Source: Diospyros lotus | Taxonomy: Eukaryota; Streptophyta; Magnoliopsida; Ericales; Ebenaceae | NCBI RefSeq assembly: GCF_014633365.1 | Contig: NC_068346.1 | Span: 13,351,030-13,415,029, forward strand | Length of the DNA stretch: 64,000 nucleotides | Reading direction: 5' to 3' | Part shown: positions 49,501 through 56,172 of the stretch, one piece after another | Numbering within the stretch: position 1 is the first letter of the stretch | How the letters are laid out: every line of letters begins with the position of its first letter | Notes under the pieces: model-generated | Told to the model about the DNA's origin: nothing | The model's database searches: none | The model's input: the letters and a program-made list of their open reading frames with translations, nothing else | Made by a program: the position numbers and the translations under genes

Positions 49501-51103
49501 GCCTTAGTGTCTCTCTTTTCAGAGTTTACAATAGGAAGGGCTACAACACATTTAGGAAAGATTATTATACAATGGGATTAGGAAAGATTCCTATTCCTTT
49601 TAAGAAACTAATCTAATCAAGATAAAATCTTAAATAAAGCATTCCAAAACAGGCTGCACTGCCGCCTCTTCTTCTTTCCTTCCCTTTCATGTCAACACTC
49701 ATCTCTGTCATATTCATGTTGGTGCATTACCCCATTTTATGATTTGCCTCAATAAAATATACAATGAAGACAAAAATATAACACCATCTGAAGATGAATG
49801 CTAAAGGAGCTGCCCATGGTTCATCCAAAATGCCATTTGCAAACCAAATTTAAGTTTTTTCTATATCAGTGTTATATATTTACACAACAAACATTCGATA
49901 GATAGATTTCCTGAACATTAAGATCTAGTAAAAGTCTGATCTTGGCAATAAATTTGAGATTTTTGACCTTAAGGAGCTATGGAGACAAAGACAAGTATTT
50001 GTGCAAACAAGACACAAACTTTTTCAAATGCTATTCTAAAGCACAAAATTATATGTCTAGATAAACTTTAATTGTGCTTTAACTTACATGACTTATAGAT
50101 CATTGAACTCACTGTAGTAATGGCTTTGAGCCCCTTCTCTCTCTCTCTCTCTCTCTCTCCCCCCCCCCCCCCCCCCTCCCCCTCTCTCTTCCTTTCCTTT
50201 AGCACAAGAAATGAGATGGAGATAGTTATTTCAAATGAATTTCAAAAGGCATATCTAAAATATGGTGGTCATAAAAAAGATTTACAAACTTACGTTAGAG
50301 TTCCTTGGGAGTGAGATCCTTGACTGGCCATAAAAATAGCCAATACCACCTAACAAATTCCCAATGGCAGCTTTACCAGTGGAGATAGATTCAGGATCAA
50401 GCTAAAACAAAAAAAAAAAACATAATAGTAATTAAGTGCACAAAAAGAGAAAATCAAAGCATAGAACAAATGGTTGATAATTTATTTAACTTCTTGATAT
50501 GGAAACTGCAATTAGTATTGTCACTAACAGCATATGGATGGAAAAAGATCCATCTGTTTGAATCTGAAAATCCTTTTTCAATTTTTTTTTGTGAAATAAT
50601 TCAGCAACCTAAACAGCATATGCCAGTTTGTCTGCAATAGTGCCTCAGAAAACGTTAATGGTGGTTTCACAACTATATAATCCCCTGCATCATAATTACC
50701 AGAATCCTAAAAATTTAGCTAGCATACTTTTTAGTACATTGAAGCATGTGAAGTAATGTTTCCCTTCAAAATAAGCCAATATGACACATCTTAACCAAAA
50801 CTTCAAACTCCTTACAATCTCAATCAGCAAGGGACAATATGTCGATATTCATCATGATAATTTTGATGAAACACTCAAATGAACTTGATTTATCACCAAG
50901 TGTGAATAACCTTTACAGACAAAACTATCAATAGACATTGCCATGATGCTACAATTTCCACAAACAGTTACCTGATATCAAAATTGATGAATCAGAATAT
51001 AAGAATTTCATACAGAAGATTACCTCTGAAAGATTGAAGGTATTTTTGAATTTCTCCTCAAATTCTTTTTCCTTCTCATTTAGTTGACTAGTCAGCAAGG
51101 TGC
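16555..51103 (-). CDS. GCS1: Processing alpha-glucosidase I (GH63), 3' fifteen exons; 5' part beyond window
   Basis: Exons in transcript order are 51103-51024, 50401-50294, 26206-26085, 25913-25806, 25715-25642, 24996-24871, 23996-23929, 22169-22020, 21942-21892, 17769-17713, 17598-17449, 17259-17168, 17054-16945, 16847-16784 and 16696-16555. All phases agree and give 499 codons plus stop, collinear with about the last 500 of 852 residues of Arabidopsis At1g67490. The enzyme is an ER type II membrane protein that removes the outermost alpha-1,2 glucose from Glc3Man9GlcNAc2. Visible signatures are [48 protein letters not shown] and RVFTGW near the C-terminus. By analogy with GH63 structures, the acid is an Asp of LDDYPR (22146-22151) and the base is the Glu of FWEQFD (16654-16656); both are present. 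One intron has a GC donor (17712). Two introns are swollen by transposons. No stop or frameshift was seen. Confidence 0.93.
17713..17769 (-). other. GCS1: GCS1 exon followed by a GC-AG intron
   Basis: The 57-base exon codes for [19 protein letters not shown], matching the family in both frame and length. The bases after AAG are GCATGC, not GT. The next exon begins cleanly at 17598 after ttttaag. Both flanking exons are in phase 0. GC donors are a known minority class that usually carry AAG before the cut, as here. Confidence 0.8.
18880..19065 (-). mobile_element. RTE-type LINE 3' fragment, minus strand
   Basis: Read on the minus strand, the translation [20 protein letters not shown] parallels the LINE C-terminal segment KMRETRLRWFGHVRMRPRDA of the copy at 56173-59400, followed by the same tgaaatgg context. 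It is a short, decayed fragment in the GCS1 intron between the exons at 17713 and 21892. Confidence 0.6.
19240..20445 (+). mobile_element. Decayed RTE-type LINE, reverse-transcriptase part and tail
   Basis: Blocks line up in order with the full LINE. They are gtttcttgtcttgtaggtta (the PGRST region), a run coding LKQAYDKV (FIDLEKAYDRV in the family), [13 protein letters not shown] (catalytic FADDIVLVDET region with A to V), the WFGH-like segment near 20200, and the tail cacctagtggggttaaaac. Many stops and frameshifts are present. This is an old dead copy inside a GCS1 intron, antisense to the gene. Confidence 0.7.
20609..21271. mobile_element. Non-autonomous hAT element n1, perfect 8-bp target duplication
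   Basis: The element runs from CAGTGTTCGAAAA to TTTTTGAACATTG, inverted ends of the hAT type. It is flanked by identical 8-mers gatagaaa at 20601-20608 and 21272-21279. Subterminal DNA is packed with variants of cctaggcgc, as in the transposase-bearing hAT at 41423-45104. The core has CT runs and a cluster of gcaagcttgc-type repeats. The open frames across it are GC-rich shadows with no family resemblance. It lies in a GCS1 intron. Confidence 0.88.
21285..21355 (+). repeat. RTE-type LINE tail fragment
   Basis: The string catatagctaacctaacgtagtgagattaa, in pieces, followed by gttgttgttgg, matches the 3' tail pattern of the LINE family in this window. It directly follows the hAT element n1. 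The hAT may have landed in an older LINE whose tail this is, since the LINE copy at 19240-20445 ends just upstream. Confidence 0.5.
23525..23575 (+). repeat. Possible RTE-type LINE tail fragment
   Basis: A short stretch (caccgaccctaacttggttg, then ggtgatgatg) fits the tail pattern ccgaccc...tagtgggat...TTG/ATG. It is weak because it is short and decayed. It lies in the GCS1 intron between the exons at 22020 and 23929. Confidence 0.3.
26207..27608. other. Unique left part of the giant GCS1 intron
   Basis: No gene and no clear element ends. A small minisatellite of four CCCCGT-type units lies at about 27128-27154, next to an AT-rich segment. The translation near 27123-27365 only reflects that repeat. 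The transposon stack starts at 27609. Confidence 0.5.
27609..27953 (+). mobile_element. 5' LTR of Gypsy-B
   Basis: The segment starts TGTCACACGG and ends CCGTGACA, the inverted TG...CA ends typical of LTRs. A primer-binding-like site (ttggcattagagcg, a relative of the Met-tRNA type) follows directly. Then comes a gag region in the same direction. No matching 3' LTR was seen in the window. Confidence 0.75.
27954..29097 (+). pseudogene. Gypsy-B gag fragment, broken by Copia-B
   Basis: The translation 28233-28706 contains the Ty3/gypsy gag core: [20 protein letters not shown], then [16 protein letters not shown] and [15 protein letters not shown]. Stops and frameshifts occur on both sides (for example a stop after EEFNKLR at 28706). 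The gag is cut at 29097, where TGTTAA, the end of the Copia-B LTR, begins. Polymerase and 3' LTR are absent, so this is a remnant. Confidence 0.8.
29098..29438 (-). mobile_element. Copia-B 3' LTR, distal half (split by Gypsy-A)
   Basis: The left edge is TGTTAAAACT, which on the minus strand is the LTR end ...AGTTTTAACA. The other half lies at 37302-37530 and has the complementary start TGTTAATG on the minus strand. Together they make an LTR of about 570 bp, interrupted by Gypsy-A with duplicated aaaat (29434-29438 and 37297-37301). Short open frames on either strand here have no family match. Confidence 0.65.
29439..29971 (-). repeat. Gypsy-A 3' LTR
   Basis: This 533-bp repeat matches 36791-37296 with small indels. 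It contains repeated units of the form gaatcctaaatcaagtag, four or five copies with variants, which account for much of the length difference between the two LTRs. Confidence 0.85.
29979..30302 (-). pseudogene. Gypsy-A integrase C-terminal remnant
   Basis: The translation contains [20 protein letters not shown] and [20 protein letters not shown], the typical C-terminal part of Ty3/gypsy integrases before the 3' LTR. The catalytic core is not present. It lies between the stop of the 399-codon ORF and the 3' LTR. Confidence 0.8.
30329..36758 (-). CDS. 399-codon fusion ORF of Gypsy-A: gag-like N-terminus plus unrecognised sequence, split by Copia-A
   Basis: The ORF runs 36758-35971 and resumes at 30740-30329. 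Counting the 5-bp target duplication once, the two parts total 1200 bases and join in frame ([13 protein letters not shown]). Residues 1 to about 125 look like a gag N-terminus: a charged helix with [16 protein letters not shown] and an acidic run [11 protein letters not shown]. From about [20 protein letters not shown] onward I do not recognise the protein. It has segments such as [20 protein letters not shown] and [16 protein letters not shown], then a basic C-terminus. No protease, RT or zinc knuckle is visible. A captured cellular gene segment is the best guess. It is now disrupted by Copia-A. Confidence 0.6.
30746..31083 (-). repeat. Copia-A 3' LTR
   Basis: This 338-bp repeat of 35634-35970 abuts a polypurine-rich stretch on its internal side (minus strand cttgagggggagtg, at about 31084-31097). 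Confidence 0.92.
31084..34549 (-). pseudogene. Copia-A pol (protease, integrase, RT, RNase H) with stops
   Basis: In minus-strand order, the protease motif is [11 protein letters not shown] (34380-34420 region, usual DSG changed to DSS). Then come the integrase zinc-finger region ([11 protein letters not shown]) and core ([34 protein letters not shown]). The RT follows ([46 protein letters not shown]), then RNase H with [25 protein letters not shown] and ADVLTKG. In-frame stops or frameshifts interrupt it, for example at 34136, 33479, near 32580, near 32207-32195 and near 31440. All catalytic blocks except the protease Gly look conserved, so it is recently dead. Confidence 0.88.
34555..35526 (-). 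CDS. Copia-A gag
   Basis: This is an open frame of 323 codons beginning about 110 bases after the primer site. It has the copia gag N-terminal segment [20 protein letters not shown], the core around [13 protein letters not shown] and [19 protein letters not shown], and one CCHC knuckle ([14 protein letters not shown]). It ends just before the pol frame, which begins six bases downstream in another frame. Gag forms the particle that packages element RNA. Confidence 0.88.
   Translation of the reverse strand: MSSTQTLETTDSSNTRVAEPSMTSNNGGNTSGDLPSLQIAYLLNGKNYLKWSQLVRTILKGKGRLSHLEGTGPKTDDPRFVTWNKEDSLIMSWLWNSMVLEISDTVMFLSTSREIWEAIKLTYSKIKDAAQIYEIQTKVAATEQGTRSITEYAYLLQTMWQELDHYQCLKMTCSEDAALHKRFVEKERIYDLLAGLNTDFDAVRIQILGKEDLSSLNEVISIVRAKEGMRGVMLETNPIETSALLSLKVQAQNKGKDEKKPFDRDNLWCTYCKKPRHTIEKCWKLHGRPNKGGSSGKNSGQVYMAASHSLKIKRNPSKKMSQS
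35634..35970 (-). repeat. Copia-A 5' LTR
   Basis: This 337-bp partner of 30746-31083 has its outer edge next to the right aaatt and its inner edge against the TGGTATCAGAGCC primer site. Confidence 0.92.
36791..37296 (-). repeat. Gypsy-A 5' LTR
   Basis: This 506-bp partner of 29439-29971 abuts the primer site at 36790 and the right aaaat at 37297-37301. Confidence 0.85.
37302..37530 (-). mobile_element. Copia-B 3' LTR, proximal half
   Basis: On the minus strand it starts TGTTAATGTTTTGCTC, directly after a polypurine-type stretch (aatggtggagatt). It contains a TATA-like tttataaatagg at about 37350 and breaks at Gypsy-A. Its continuation is 29098-29438. Confidence 0.65.
37531..39699 (-). pseudogene. 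Copia-B pol, 3' part (integrase C-term, RT, RNase H)
   Basis: Blocks in minus-strand order are [19 protein letters not shown] (integrase C-term), [66 protein letters not shown] (RT catalytic site), [13 protein letters not shown], and [13 protein letters not shown] with VADMFTK (RNase H). Several frameshifts and stops are present. The integrase is cut at 39699 within HLRVCGC, where Copia-C inserted; it resumes at 48226. Confidence 0.88.
39705..39908 (+). repeat. Copia-C 5' LTR
   Basis: This 204-bp repeat starts TATTGATATGC (TGTTGATATGC in the 3' copy) and ends ctcttctaact, abutting the primer site. Confidence 0.82.
40280..41422 (+). pseudogene. Copia-C gag and protease, broken
   Basis: The gag begins at about 40280 (ATGGCTTCCGCATC) with a frame break near 40370 and a stop in the FLG*GLSK region (about 40440). 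The gag core is 40601-41029. The protease region reads [20 protein letters not shown] (about 41105-41165), so the DSG active-site motif is intact. It is followed by [19 protein letters not shown]. The reading is cut at 41422 by the hAT insertion and continues at 45105. Confidence 0.8.
41423..45104 (+). mobile_element. hAT transposon with transposase gene, 8-bp TSD tctgaatc
   Basis: Ends are CAGTAAACTAAAACG at left and CTTTTAGAACACTG at right, imperfect inverted repeats of the hAT kind. Identical 8-mers tctgaatc lie at 41415-41422 and 45105-45112. Both subterminal regions are full of cctaggcg-type repeats, which transposases of this superfamily are known to bind. Length 3,682 bp. It is inserted in Copia-C between protease and integrase. 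A 744-codon transposase reads open through three exons. Confidence 0.92.
42221..44672 (+). CDS. hAT transposase, 3 exons, open reading frame intact
   Basis: Exons 42221-44033, 44120-44238 and 44370-44672 join in phase with GT-AG borders to give 744 aa. A BED-type zinc finger is at residues 25-70 (CKLCGKVM, then KEHIGH and C). A DUF659 domain is near 225-330 ([45 protein letters not shown]). The hAT C-terminal dimerisation region is near 610-690 ([18 protein letters not shown], then [12 protein letters not shown]). The CERNWS Glu and the VTDNA Asp of the presumed catalytic set are present. The Asp usual in MTDAW is Asn here (MTNAWADR), which may cripple activity. An acidic linker ends the protein. 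The two introns are inferred from family continuity. Confidence 0.88.
45105..47976 (+). pseudogene. Copia-C integrase, RT and RNase H, broken
   Basis: GAG-pre-integrase ([20 protein letters not shown]) is at about 45180, followed by a stop in the zinc finger. The integrase core has [33 protein letters not shown] and [16 protein letters not shown] (45330-45670). RT is at 46430-47270 with [19 protein letters not shown] and [12 protein letters not shown] (catalytic YVDD kept). RNase H is at 47311-47969 with [29 protein letters not shown] and [11 protein letters not shown]. Frame breaks are at about 45800, 46540, 46860, 47270 and 47620. Confidence 0.87.
47977..48220 (+). repeat. Copia-C 3' LTR
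   Basis: This 244-bp repeat corresponds to 39705-39908 with extra internal duplications. It ends ctcttctaact directly before caccc. Confidence 0.82.
48226..49555 (-). pseudogene. Copia-B pol, 5' part (gag knuckle, protease, integrase), truncated
   Basis: In minus-strand order: a gag CCHC knuckle ([20 protein letters not shown]), the protease with [22 protein letters not shown]-pre-integrase ([20 protein letters not shown]), then integrase pieces down to HLRV, where Copia-C enters. Several stops are present. The gag core, primer site and 5' LTR expected beyond about 49555 are missing, so a deletion removed the 5' end of Copia-B. Confidence 0.83.
49556..50293. other. GCS1 intron DNA right of the transposon stack
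   Basis: No gene and no clear mobile element. It contains a long polypyrimidine tract (separate entry). The donor of the GCS1 exon at 50294-50401 is at its right edge. Confidence 0.5.
50135..50188 (+). repeat. (CT)n-(C)n-(CT)n polypyrimidine tract
   Basis: About ten CT units, then a run of about seventeen C, then more CT-rich sequence. On the GCS1 sense strand this is a GA/G tract about 110 bases downstream of an exon donor. Likely highly length-variable. Confidence 0.92.
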
Positions 51104-51677
51104 CTAAAAATATGAAGGAAAACCATCACAAGAGGTTACAAATCTGAACTAAATCATTCCTGCCAATGGAAGATCACAATAAGCATAGCAAGAATTAGGA
51201 GCAAAACTGTATATAATACAGAACATGATTCATATTTGGTAGATATGTCGTTCCTTCACACCATGGGAAGCTTGAACTTTGGTGTTGCAGTAAAAAGGGG
51301 ATTTTATTCAAAGAACTGTGATGACTGGTCAGTGAAATGAAGCTAATGTGCTGAACTTTTTAACCAATGGCACTGGAAGCATCAGATTACTTGTTAATAA
51401 CATCTTGATCACAGCATATCCATCTAATTCCATGACATCCTGTTGAATCCATTACACTTTCTATGACGGCATGAAAAATCAACTCTTTGTTTCCTTGAGT
51501 AAACCAAATTAAAAGTTTTTGCAAACTTGCTTGAGCCTCTCTCTAACATGCTTACATGCTAAAATTCTTTGAAACTGGTCATTCTAGCACCAGATCGTTT
51601 TTAGACAACAAAACATTTACCACACTCATCTCTTCCCTACCTCTTCTTACTGAATACTTGTTTACTCCTCTTTAAAT
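51104..51677. other. GCS1 intron DNA before Copia-D
   Basis: I looked for the next upstream GCS1 exon on the minus strand and found none here. It appears to be unique intron sequence up to the LTR start at 51678. Confidence 0.5.
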
Positions 51678-52051
51678 TGTTGAAGAATATATGGAATAAT
51701 TCCGACCGTGTAGTGATAAAAAAAGATTGGAATGTGATAAAAGAGATAAGATGATAAGAAGAAGAATTTTAAATTAAAGACAGCTGAGGAGATAAAGAAA
51801 GGATAAGAGGTTACAAACAAAGTAGTTCCATAAAGATATGAGAGAACTATCTATAAGTTTGAATCCTATCATATCTATTGTTGTACTATATTTAAAATTT
51901 GTATTTTGAATTCCTATATTCTAGAAGCAAACTAAGGCCTAATCATGTATATATACCTCGTTGGAGATCAAATACAAGTGTGAAAATAATTCATTTTGCT
52001 CACCTCCAGTTTTACCTAGAGTATTCCTACTTCGAGTTTTCTACTCGTTCA
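51678..52051 (+). repeat. Copia-D 5' LTR
   Basis: It has TG...CA ends, with the primer site directly after. No partner LTR is in the window, so the call rests on the primer site, the position before gag and the terminal bases. Confidence 0.7.
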
Positions 52052-52119
52052 TGGTATCAGAGGCACCGATCTAGTGGCTGCATACCTTATCTTTTTCTTC
52101 ACCAAACAGTCGTTCCAAG

Positions 52120-53205
52120 ATGACTAGCAATCCACCAACAAGTGAAATCTCCACTACTCATCCTGCACCCACCAAAACCCCACAAACTCAAGTCGTTCCT
52201 ATTTCTCTAGACAGCCATACCCTTCAAATTACACAGCATAAACTGAATGGGATTAATTTTCGAGAATGGTCTCGATCAATTTTGTTGGTTGTTAAAGGGA
52301 AGGGAAAAATGGGATACCTAACTGGTGGTACTCCTATGGCAGATCGTGAAGTTGCTAATTATGAAGTATGGGATGCCAAAAATTCAATTGTTATGGATTG
52401 GCTCATTAATTCCATGGAGCTAAAGATAAGCAGAACCTATCTGTTCTATAAAACAGCCAAGGAAGTATGGGAGGCAGTGTAAGCTCTTTACTCAGATATG
52501 GAGAACATGGCTTAATGTTTTGAAATCTAGTTGGCTATTCAGACAACTCGACAAGGTAATCATTCGGTCACCAATTACTATAACATGTTGACAGAATTAT
52601 GGCAAGAAATGGATCTATTTTAGGACATTAGTTAGGAGTGTACTGAAGATGGAGTTAAATACACTAAAATGGTGGAAAAAGAACGGGTGTTTGATTTCCT
52701 TCATGGCCTTAATTCTAACTTGGATGAAGTCAAAGGAAGATTACTAGGAACTAAACTATTCTCGTCAATCCGAGAGGCATTTGCAAAGATAAGAAGGGAG
52801 GAAAGCCAAAAGAAGGTAATGATGAACTCATTTTCTACACATGAAAATAACACTTAGAATTCAGCCCTTGCTACTTCTAAACTAAAAATAGTACCAATAC
52901 GTGGTGAATCACAAAAAGAGAAACAGTGGTGTGATCACTTTCATAAGCTCCATCATACGAGAGACACTTGCTAGAAAATTCATGGGAAACCAACAAACTG
53001 GAAAGGAAAAAATCAAAAGAATATGACTCAAGCAGCCCATGCAGTAGAGGCTGAAGAGGGTAAAATGACTAATCTTACCCTAACAAAAAATCAATTGGAA
53101 CTCCTTCAACAAGTATTGAACCAGACAAAGGTCACTAAGCCATCTGATTCGAGTGAATCTCCAAAACCAACCGTGTCACTTGCCAAACAAGGTACTTTCT
53201 ATTAG
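52120..53205 (+). pseudogene. Copia-D gag, broken
   Basis: The start MTSNPPTSEI is followed by the copia gag N-terminal block (HKLNGINFREWSRSILLVVK) and YEVWDAKNSIVMDWLINSME. Stops follow at 52480, 52513, 52622 and others. The segment KERVFDFLHGLNSNLDEVKG (52677-52740) and a degenerate CCHC knuckle near 52930-52980 (CDHFHKLHHTRDTC) complete the family order. Confidence 0.82.
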
Positions 53206-53220
53206 CGTCACCTCTCTAAA

Positions 53221-54750
53221 ATGTTGTCTACAAATGATTGGATTGTGGATACAAGAGCTTCAAATCATATGATAGGTTCATTACATGGATTATCAACCTA
53301 TAAAAGGTGTGATAGGACTATAACTGTGACTATGGTAGATGGTACTGTATCCTATGCTAAAGGAGAAGGATCAGTATATACAGCTAGCCTACATTTAAAG
53401 TCTATTTTATATGTGCCTAAATTGAAATGTAATCTATTTTCAATTAGCAAGCTAACAAAGGACATGAACTATAAAGTGACATTTTTCCAACTCACTGTGT
53501 TTTTCATAACCTAACTTCGGAGAAGATGATTGGCAATGCTGAGGGAAATGAAGGTTTTTATTATGTCAATAGCCAGTACTCCCACCTTATCTAGATTTAC
53601 ATAATAAATCCTCAATTTCTATTGTCTTAGATTTTAATATTCAGTTATGGCATAAACGATTAGGCCATCCTAATTTTAGATACTTAAAGATCTTGTATCT
53701 TCATTTGTTTATTAATAAAGAGAGTGAATCTTTTCAATGTGAGCAATGTATTCTTGCCAAAAAAAACTAAAGTTTCACACCCTATTCACTCTTATCAGCC
53801 CACTAAACCATTTTATTTAGTACATAGTGATGTATGGGGGCCAACAAGAACACCTATTCACACCAACACTTGCTGGTTTGTCACTTTCATAGATAATCAT
53901 ACCAAAGTTTGTTGGGTCTTCTTACTAAAAGAAAAGTCTGAAGTTCATGCAATGTTCAGAAAATTCCACCAAATGGTACGCAGTGTTTATCAAACATCAA
54001 TCCATATCCTTCGATCGGATAATGGAAGGGAATATTTCTCAAATGAGTTTGATAACTACTTGAGTGAAAATGGGATTATCCATCAAAGTACTTATCCCTG
54101 TAACCCACAAAAAAATGGGGTGGCTGAGAAAAAGAATCGACATCTTCTTGAAACTGCCCGATCCTTGATGTTTATAAGCTTAGTTTCTAATTCCTATTAG
54201 GGAGAGACTATACTTACAACTACTTACCTCATAAATAGACTCCCTACCCAGGTTCTAGATTTTAACACTCCCTTGAGCACTCTTCTTGCTAGCTATCCCC
54301 TCACTAGAATGCTTAATTCACTGTCACCAAAAGTCTTTGGGTGTACAATGTTTGTGCATAATTATTTCCTTATATCACTCCAAATTGGAACCTAAATTTA
54401 TGAAGTGTGTGATTGTGGGATACTCCCCAACACAACAAGGCTACAAGTATCATTGTCCTAACACTAGGAAATTTGTTGTATCATGTGATGCCTCTTTTCT
54501 CAAGGATCACTACTTTTATTCCCCCATATCTCCATAAGAGGGGACTTCTAATGCAGAGCAAGGCTGGGATTCTTTGTTTTGTCGTGAGGCATTTACCATG
54601 ATTAATCCCACTCCTAGTTATGTAACAAATCAAAGGGGAGAACAATCGATCCAAGCTCCTCAAAAACCACCTATGGTTTATTCTTGGAGAAGTTATGACC
54701 CAAAGTAAGGCCAGTCATCACCTTAGGAGGAAGGTCCAGTACTTGAAAGA
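53221..54750 (+). pseudogene. Copia-D protease and integrase, broken
   Basis: The protease motif is WIVDTRASNHM (DSG changed to DTR, so inactive), followed by LKSILYVPKLKCNLFSISKL. The integrase has WHKRLGHPNFRYLK, LVHSDVWGP, FIDNHTKVCWVF (second Asp region changed), LRSDNGREYF and YPCNPQKNGVAEKKNRHLLE. The C-terminal part reads KCVIVGYSPTQQGYKYH. Frameshifts occur at about 53515, 54200 and 54360. The reading is cut at 54759 by the hAT-like element n3. Confidence 0.83.
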
Positions 54751-54759
54751 TGAAAGATC

Positions 54760-55927
54760 CAATGTTATTAAAGACGCAAGGCGCACTAAGGCACAAAAGG
54801 ATGTTGGAGTCTAAGACGCAAGGCACAAGGTGAGGCGTGCACCTAACGAACTAGGCGAATGCTAACTAAAAAATGAAAAATATATATATCATAATTGAAG
54901 AATAAGGTATAAAATAACTCATAACTCCTAATAACATATTCACAAGTATGTTATCAAGAAAATTAAAAAATTCAACATATATTAATGAAAAGAATAATAA
55001 AAAAGGATAAAGCTATTTGTACAGAAGGGGGTGTACAGATAGCTTTACAGAATTATGAAATGACCAAATTACCCCTGAGTTCAACCCAACACACTCTCTC
55101 TCTCTCTCGCCTCGCCTCGCCTCTGCTCTCCTCTCCTTTGTCTCTCTCTCGCGCTCGCCTCGCCATCACCCTCCCCGCTTGCCGATCGCCGCCGCCCGCT
55201 GCACCTCGATTGGTTTGGGTGGTAGCTAGTTGTTGGAGGTTGCAGCGGTGAGGAGGCAAGGTGGCAAGGCGCAGAGACGAGGCGGCGAGAGGAGGCGGTG
55301 AGATGGCAGGCGAGGGCGAGGCGGGCGGCGAGAGAAGAGGAGAGAGAGAGAGAGAAGGGGGTGAACAAATCGCGATTTATCGCGTCTGTGAAGGGGTTCT
55401 GTGAACCCCTTCTGTACGAATAGCGCGACCCAATAAAAAAAGCTAAAAGATGCAATTTAAAAGTCTTTAAATTAACTTAAATTAAATCTTAAACAATTTA
55501 TAGGTCTTAAATCTTAATTAAGATTAACTACTTATGCATTTTAAATAATCTAAAAGTCATCCTCATCATCAAGATCAAACATTTTGATATTTTCATCATT
55601 AGAAGCATCATTTCTAATATCATTTTCTTCCACATCATCTCCCTCTCCATCTTCATCAAGTTCAAATCCAAATGGGGCATTTGAAGTAGTAGCTCTTTTA
55701 CTCATTGTCAAATTTGTAGTTAAAGTAATAAATATAAATCCTAAACAGTAAAAAATTAAATAAGATAATAAACAATAAAATAAAAACCTCAAAAAACAAT
55801 TAAAAAAGTTCATGCGAGCCTAAGCCCAAGGCGCCTTGGGCCTGGTCTGCGCCCACCTATAAGCATTTCAGGCGTCCGAGGTGCACCTAGGTAGGCCTTG
55901 TGCCTAGGCGTGCCTTTAATAACACTA
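54760..55927. mobile_element. Non-autonomous hAT-like element n3
   Basis: Ends CAATGTTATTAAAGACGC and (complement) TAGTGTTATTAAAGGCACGC are inverted repeats that keep the YARNG rule. Flanking 8-mers are gaaagatc (54752-54759) and gaaagacc (55928-55935), 7 of 8 identical. Subterminal DNA carries aaggcgc / gcctaggcg repeats. It contains another inverted-repeat element at 55013-55423. No transposase coding was recognised. Confidence 0.78.
55013..55423. mobile_element. Small TIR element nested in hAT n3
   Basis: Terminal inverted repeats CTATTTGTACAGAAGGGG at left and CCCCTTCTGTACGAATAG at right differ at one position. The core has CT/GA runs and gcctcgcc blocks. I could not define a convincing target duplication, although similar AT-rich sequence (aataaaaaag, then taaag) occurs on both sides. 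The superfamily is undecided. Overlapping open frames on both strands are shadows of the simple repeats. Confidence 0.65.
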
Positions 55928-56011
55928 GAAAGACCTTAACCTAAAGTAGCAAAGATGATGATAGTACCTGACGAGGAAGAACAAAGGACATAAATTGCAG
56001 AAACCTATGAT

Positions 56012-56151
56012 TTGGATATCCCAATAGCTTGGAGGAAAAGGGGAAGGTCATATACAAAGTATCCCATATCTAATCATTTGGTATATTCCAAATTATCTCC
56101 ACAGTTCAGGGCATTTACTACACGGGTTGATGAGATTCAAATTCCAAAAGA
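56012..56151 (+). pseudogene. Copia-D linker before RT
   Basis: The translation DIPIAWRKRGRSYTKYPISN, then KLSPQFRAFTTRVDEIQIPK, is the usual copia segment leading into the RT. It is cut by the LINE at 56173 and continues after 59400. Confidence 0.78.
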
Positions 56152-56172
56152 TATCCATAGTGCTTTACAAAA

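Noticed and set aside
55053..55455. Arginine/serine-rich frames
   Set aside because: Products of CT/GA simple repeats within the nested inverted-repeat element.
55550..55813. 87-codon minus-strand frame with an acidic end
   Set aside because: It lies inside hAT n3. It could be a scrap of a captured gene or transposase tail, but the evidence is too thin to call.
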